Assembly (NCBI GenBank): GCA_947378845.1
Contig: CANCLQ010000001.1
Span: 86,461-150,460, forward strand
Source: Opitutia bacterium
GTDB taxonomy: Bacteria > Verrucomicrobiota > Verrucomicrobiia > Opitutales > UBA953
DNA: 64,000 nucleotides
Direction of reading: 5' to 3'
The first letter of the stretch is position 1. Each line of letters starts with the position of its first letter. Position numbers and translations under genes: made by a program. The notes below the pieces were generated by a model. That model was not told the DNA's origin and ran no database searches. It was given only the letters and a program-made list of their open reading frames with translations. Shown in pieces: positions 63,624-64,000 of this stretch.

Positions 63624-63949
63624 ATTTTTACGCCGAGCTCTTTGCAAACCGCTGGATGCTTGCGTGCCTTGTTCTTAAATTCATCGACCGAAAAATCTGC
63701 GACGATGAAATCACCATAACGCAACGATGGGCATTTGGACTGACCAGTGAGTGATACGAGCTGACGCATTTGATGCATATCGGCCACCACATCACGTATA
63801 TCCAACTTCACACCCTGTTCCGCGAAGAATTCCAATGCCTGTGTGCACCAGGGGCATCCAGGCTTAACATAAAGAATCGGCAAAGGTTGTGGCATTCCTC
63901 CAATCGATACGATTTCAGGATGATTGGCAAGCAACCACGACGTAATCAT
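63620..63949 (-). CDS. Glutaredoxin-like protein
   Basis: 109 residues from the ATG at 63949, chosen because GAGGGG ends 6 bases before it. A shorter start at 63895 (91 residues) begins right at the fold but its GGAGG is only one base away. LYVKPGCPWC has the CPWC active site (C32, C35), an uncommon variant of the usual CPYC. KCPSLRYGDFIVADFSVDEF matches the cis-proline and glutathione-binding part. It would reduce disulfides or handle Fe-S clusters. The upstream region runs past the window edge. Confidence 0.85.
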   Translation of the reverse strand: MITSWLLANHPEIVSIGGMPQPLPILYVKPGCPWCTQALEFFAEQGVKLDIRDVVADMHQMRQLVSLTGQSKCPSLRYGDFIVADFSVDEFKNKARKHPAVCKELGVKI

Positions 63950-64000
63950 CGCTTGCCCCTCTGCCACATTAAACGAAACTTCCGATTAGCCACAGGGTTA

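Noticed and set aside
1..64000. Mobile elements, CRISPR arrays or a defence island
   Set aside because: No transposase, integrase, terminal repeats, repeat-spacer pattern or cas-like frame was seen on either strand. MazG, the YgjP-like and SNF2 proteins can occur in defence islands, but here they lie among housekeeping genes.

Overview
The window looks like a core chromosomal segment of a Gram-negative bacterium of the PVC superphylum, most likely Verrucomicrobiota and probably the Opitutia side. The evidence is a gene of the Planctomycetes/Verrucomicrobia-restricted Minf_1886 type (1071-1466), a DUF6428-like gene, and a full outer-membrane toolkit (LpxK, an LpxR-like lipid A deacylase, an Mla-type transporter, a Pal/OmpA lipoprotein). 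The phylum call is an inference from protein families recalled from memory; no rRNA gene is present to settle it. I see no insertion sequence, prophage, CRISPR array, tRNA or integron, and no gene-free stretch longer than about 190 bases. Packing is very dense.

Layout. 1-4.3 kb: a HAD-hydrolase/DciA-like fusion, a Minf_1886 protein with hisC, a RmlD-like reductase and a LipM-like octanoyltransferase. 4.3-10.7 kb: mutS, PIN-PhoH and DUF971 on the minus strand, divergent from recR and an Rsm22-like methyltransferase. 10.8-18.4 kb: ppk1, lpxK (convergent), panD, a class V aminotransferase and topoisomerase III. 18.4-22.8 kb: a minus-strand acylphosphatase/ABC exporter/TPR-like cluster, then tatA with a strong terminator, riboflavin synthase and a DUF374 acyltransferase. 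22.8-27.9 kb: Nudix, YgjP-like metallopeptidase and MazG (minus), then trpC-rsmA-rimO (plus). 27.9-36.2 kb: a SNF2 helicase, sucA-sucB-lpd (the complete 2-oxoglutarate dehydrogenase set), and the small SRP RNA on the minus strand. 36.2-44.4 kb: valS, a nucleotidyltransferase, a sugar epimerase, then a minus-strand set lpxR-like, ppx, SCO1-like and a His-motif repeat protein. 44.5-51.4 kb: an Mla/MCE transporter operon followed by DUF5069, a SpoU-like methyltransferase, an unknown protein and an MFS permease. 51.4-64 kb: an M16 peptidase, prfB without its frameshift site, an ATP-grasp-like protein, DUF6428, a DsbD-like protein with rearranged domains, Pal/OmpA, MoeB-rhodanese, ruvX, truA, a HupE/UreJ-like membrane protein and a glutaredoxin-like protein.

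Functional links. LipM-like protein could lipoylate SucB, whose lipoyl group Lpd reoxidises. Ppk1 and Ppx make and degrade polyphosphate. LpxK, the DUF374 acyltransferase, LpxR-like protein, Mla and Pal serve the outer membrane. MutS, RecR, TopB, RuvX and the DciA-like domain serve DNA metabolism. The SCO-like and DsbD-like proteins point to respiratory copper-site and cytochrome thiol maturation.

Three whole-window patterns stand out. First, nine of ten convergent protein-gene pairs overlap or abut, four of them by a shared 4-base stop-codon sequence; the exception carries a bidirectional terminator. Second, many genes that lack a Shine-Dalgarno sequence have a TANNNT hexamer 5-8 bases before the start codon, as expected for leaderless transcripts. 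Third, several proteins have unusual architecture (HAD-DciA, alpha-thioredoxin-membrane DsbD, duplicated M16). I found no clear-cut new defence or mobile system.
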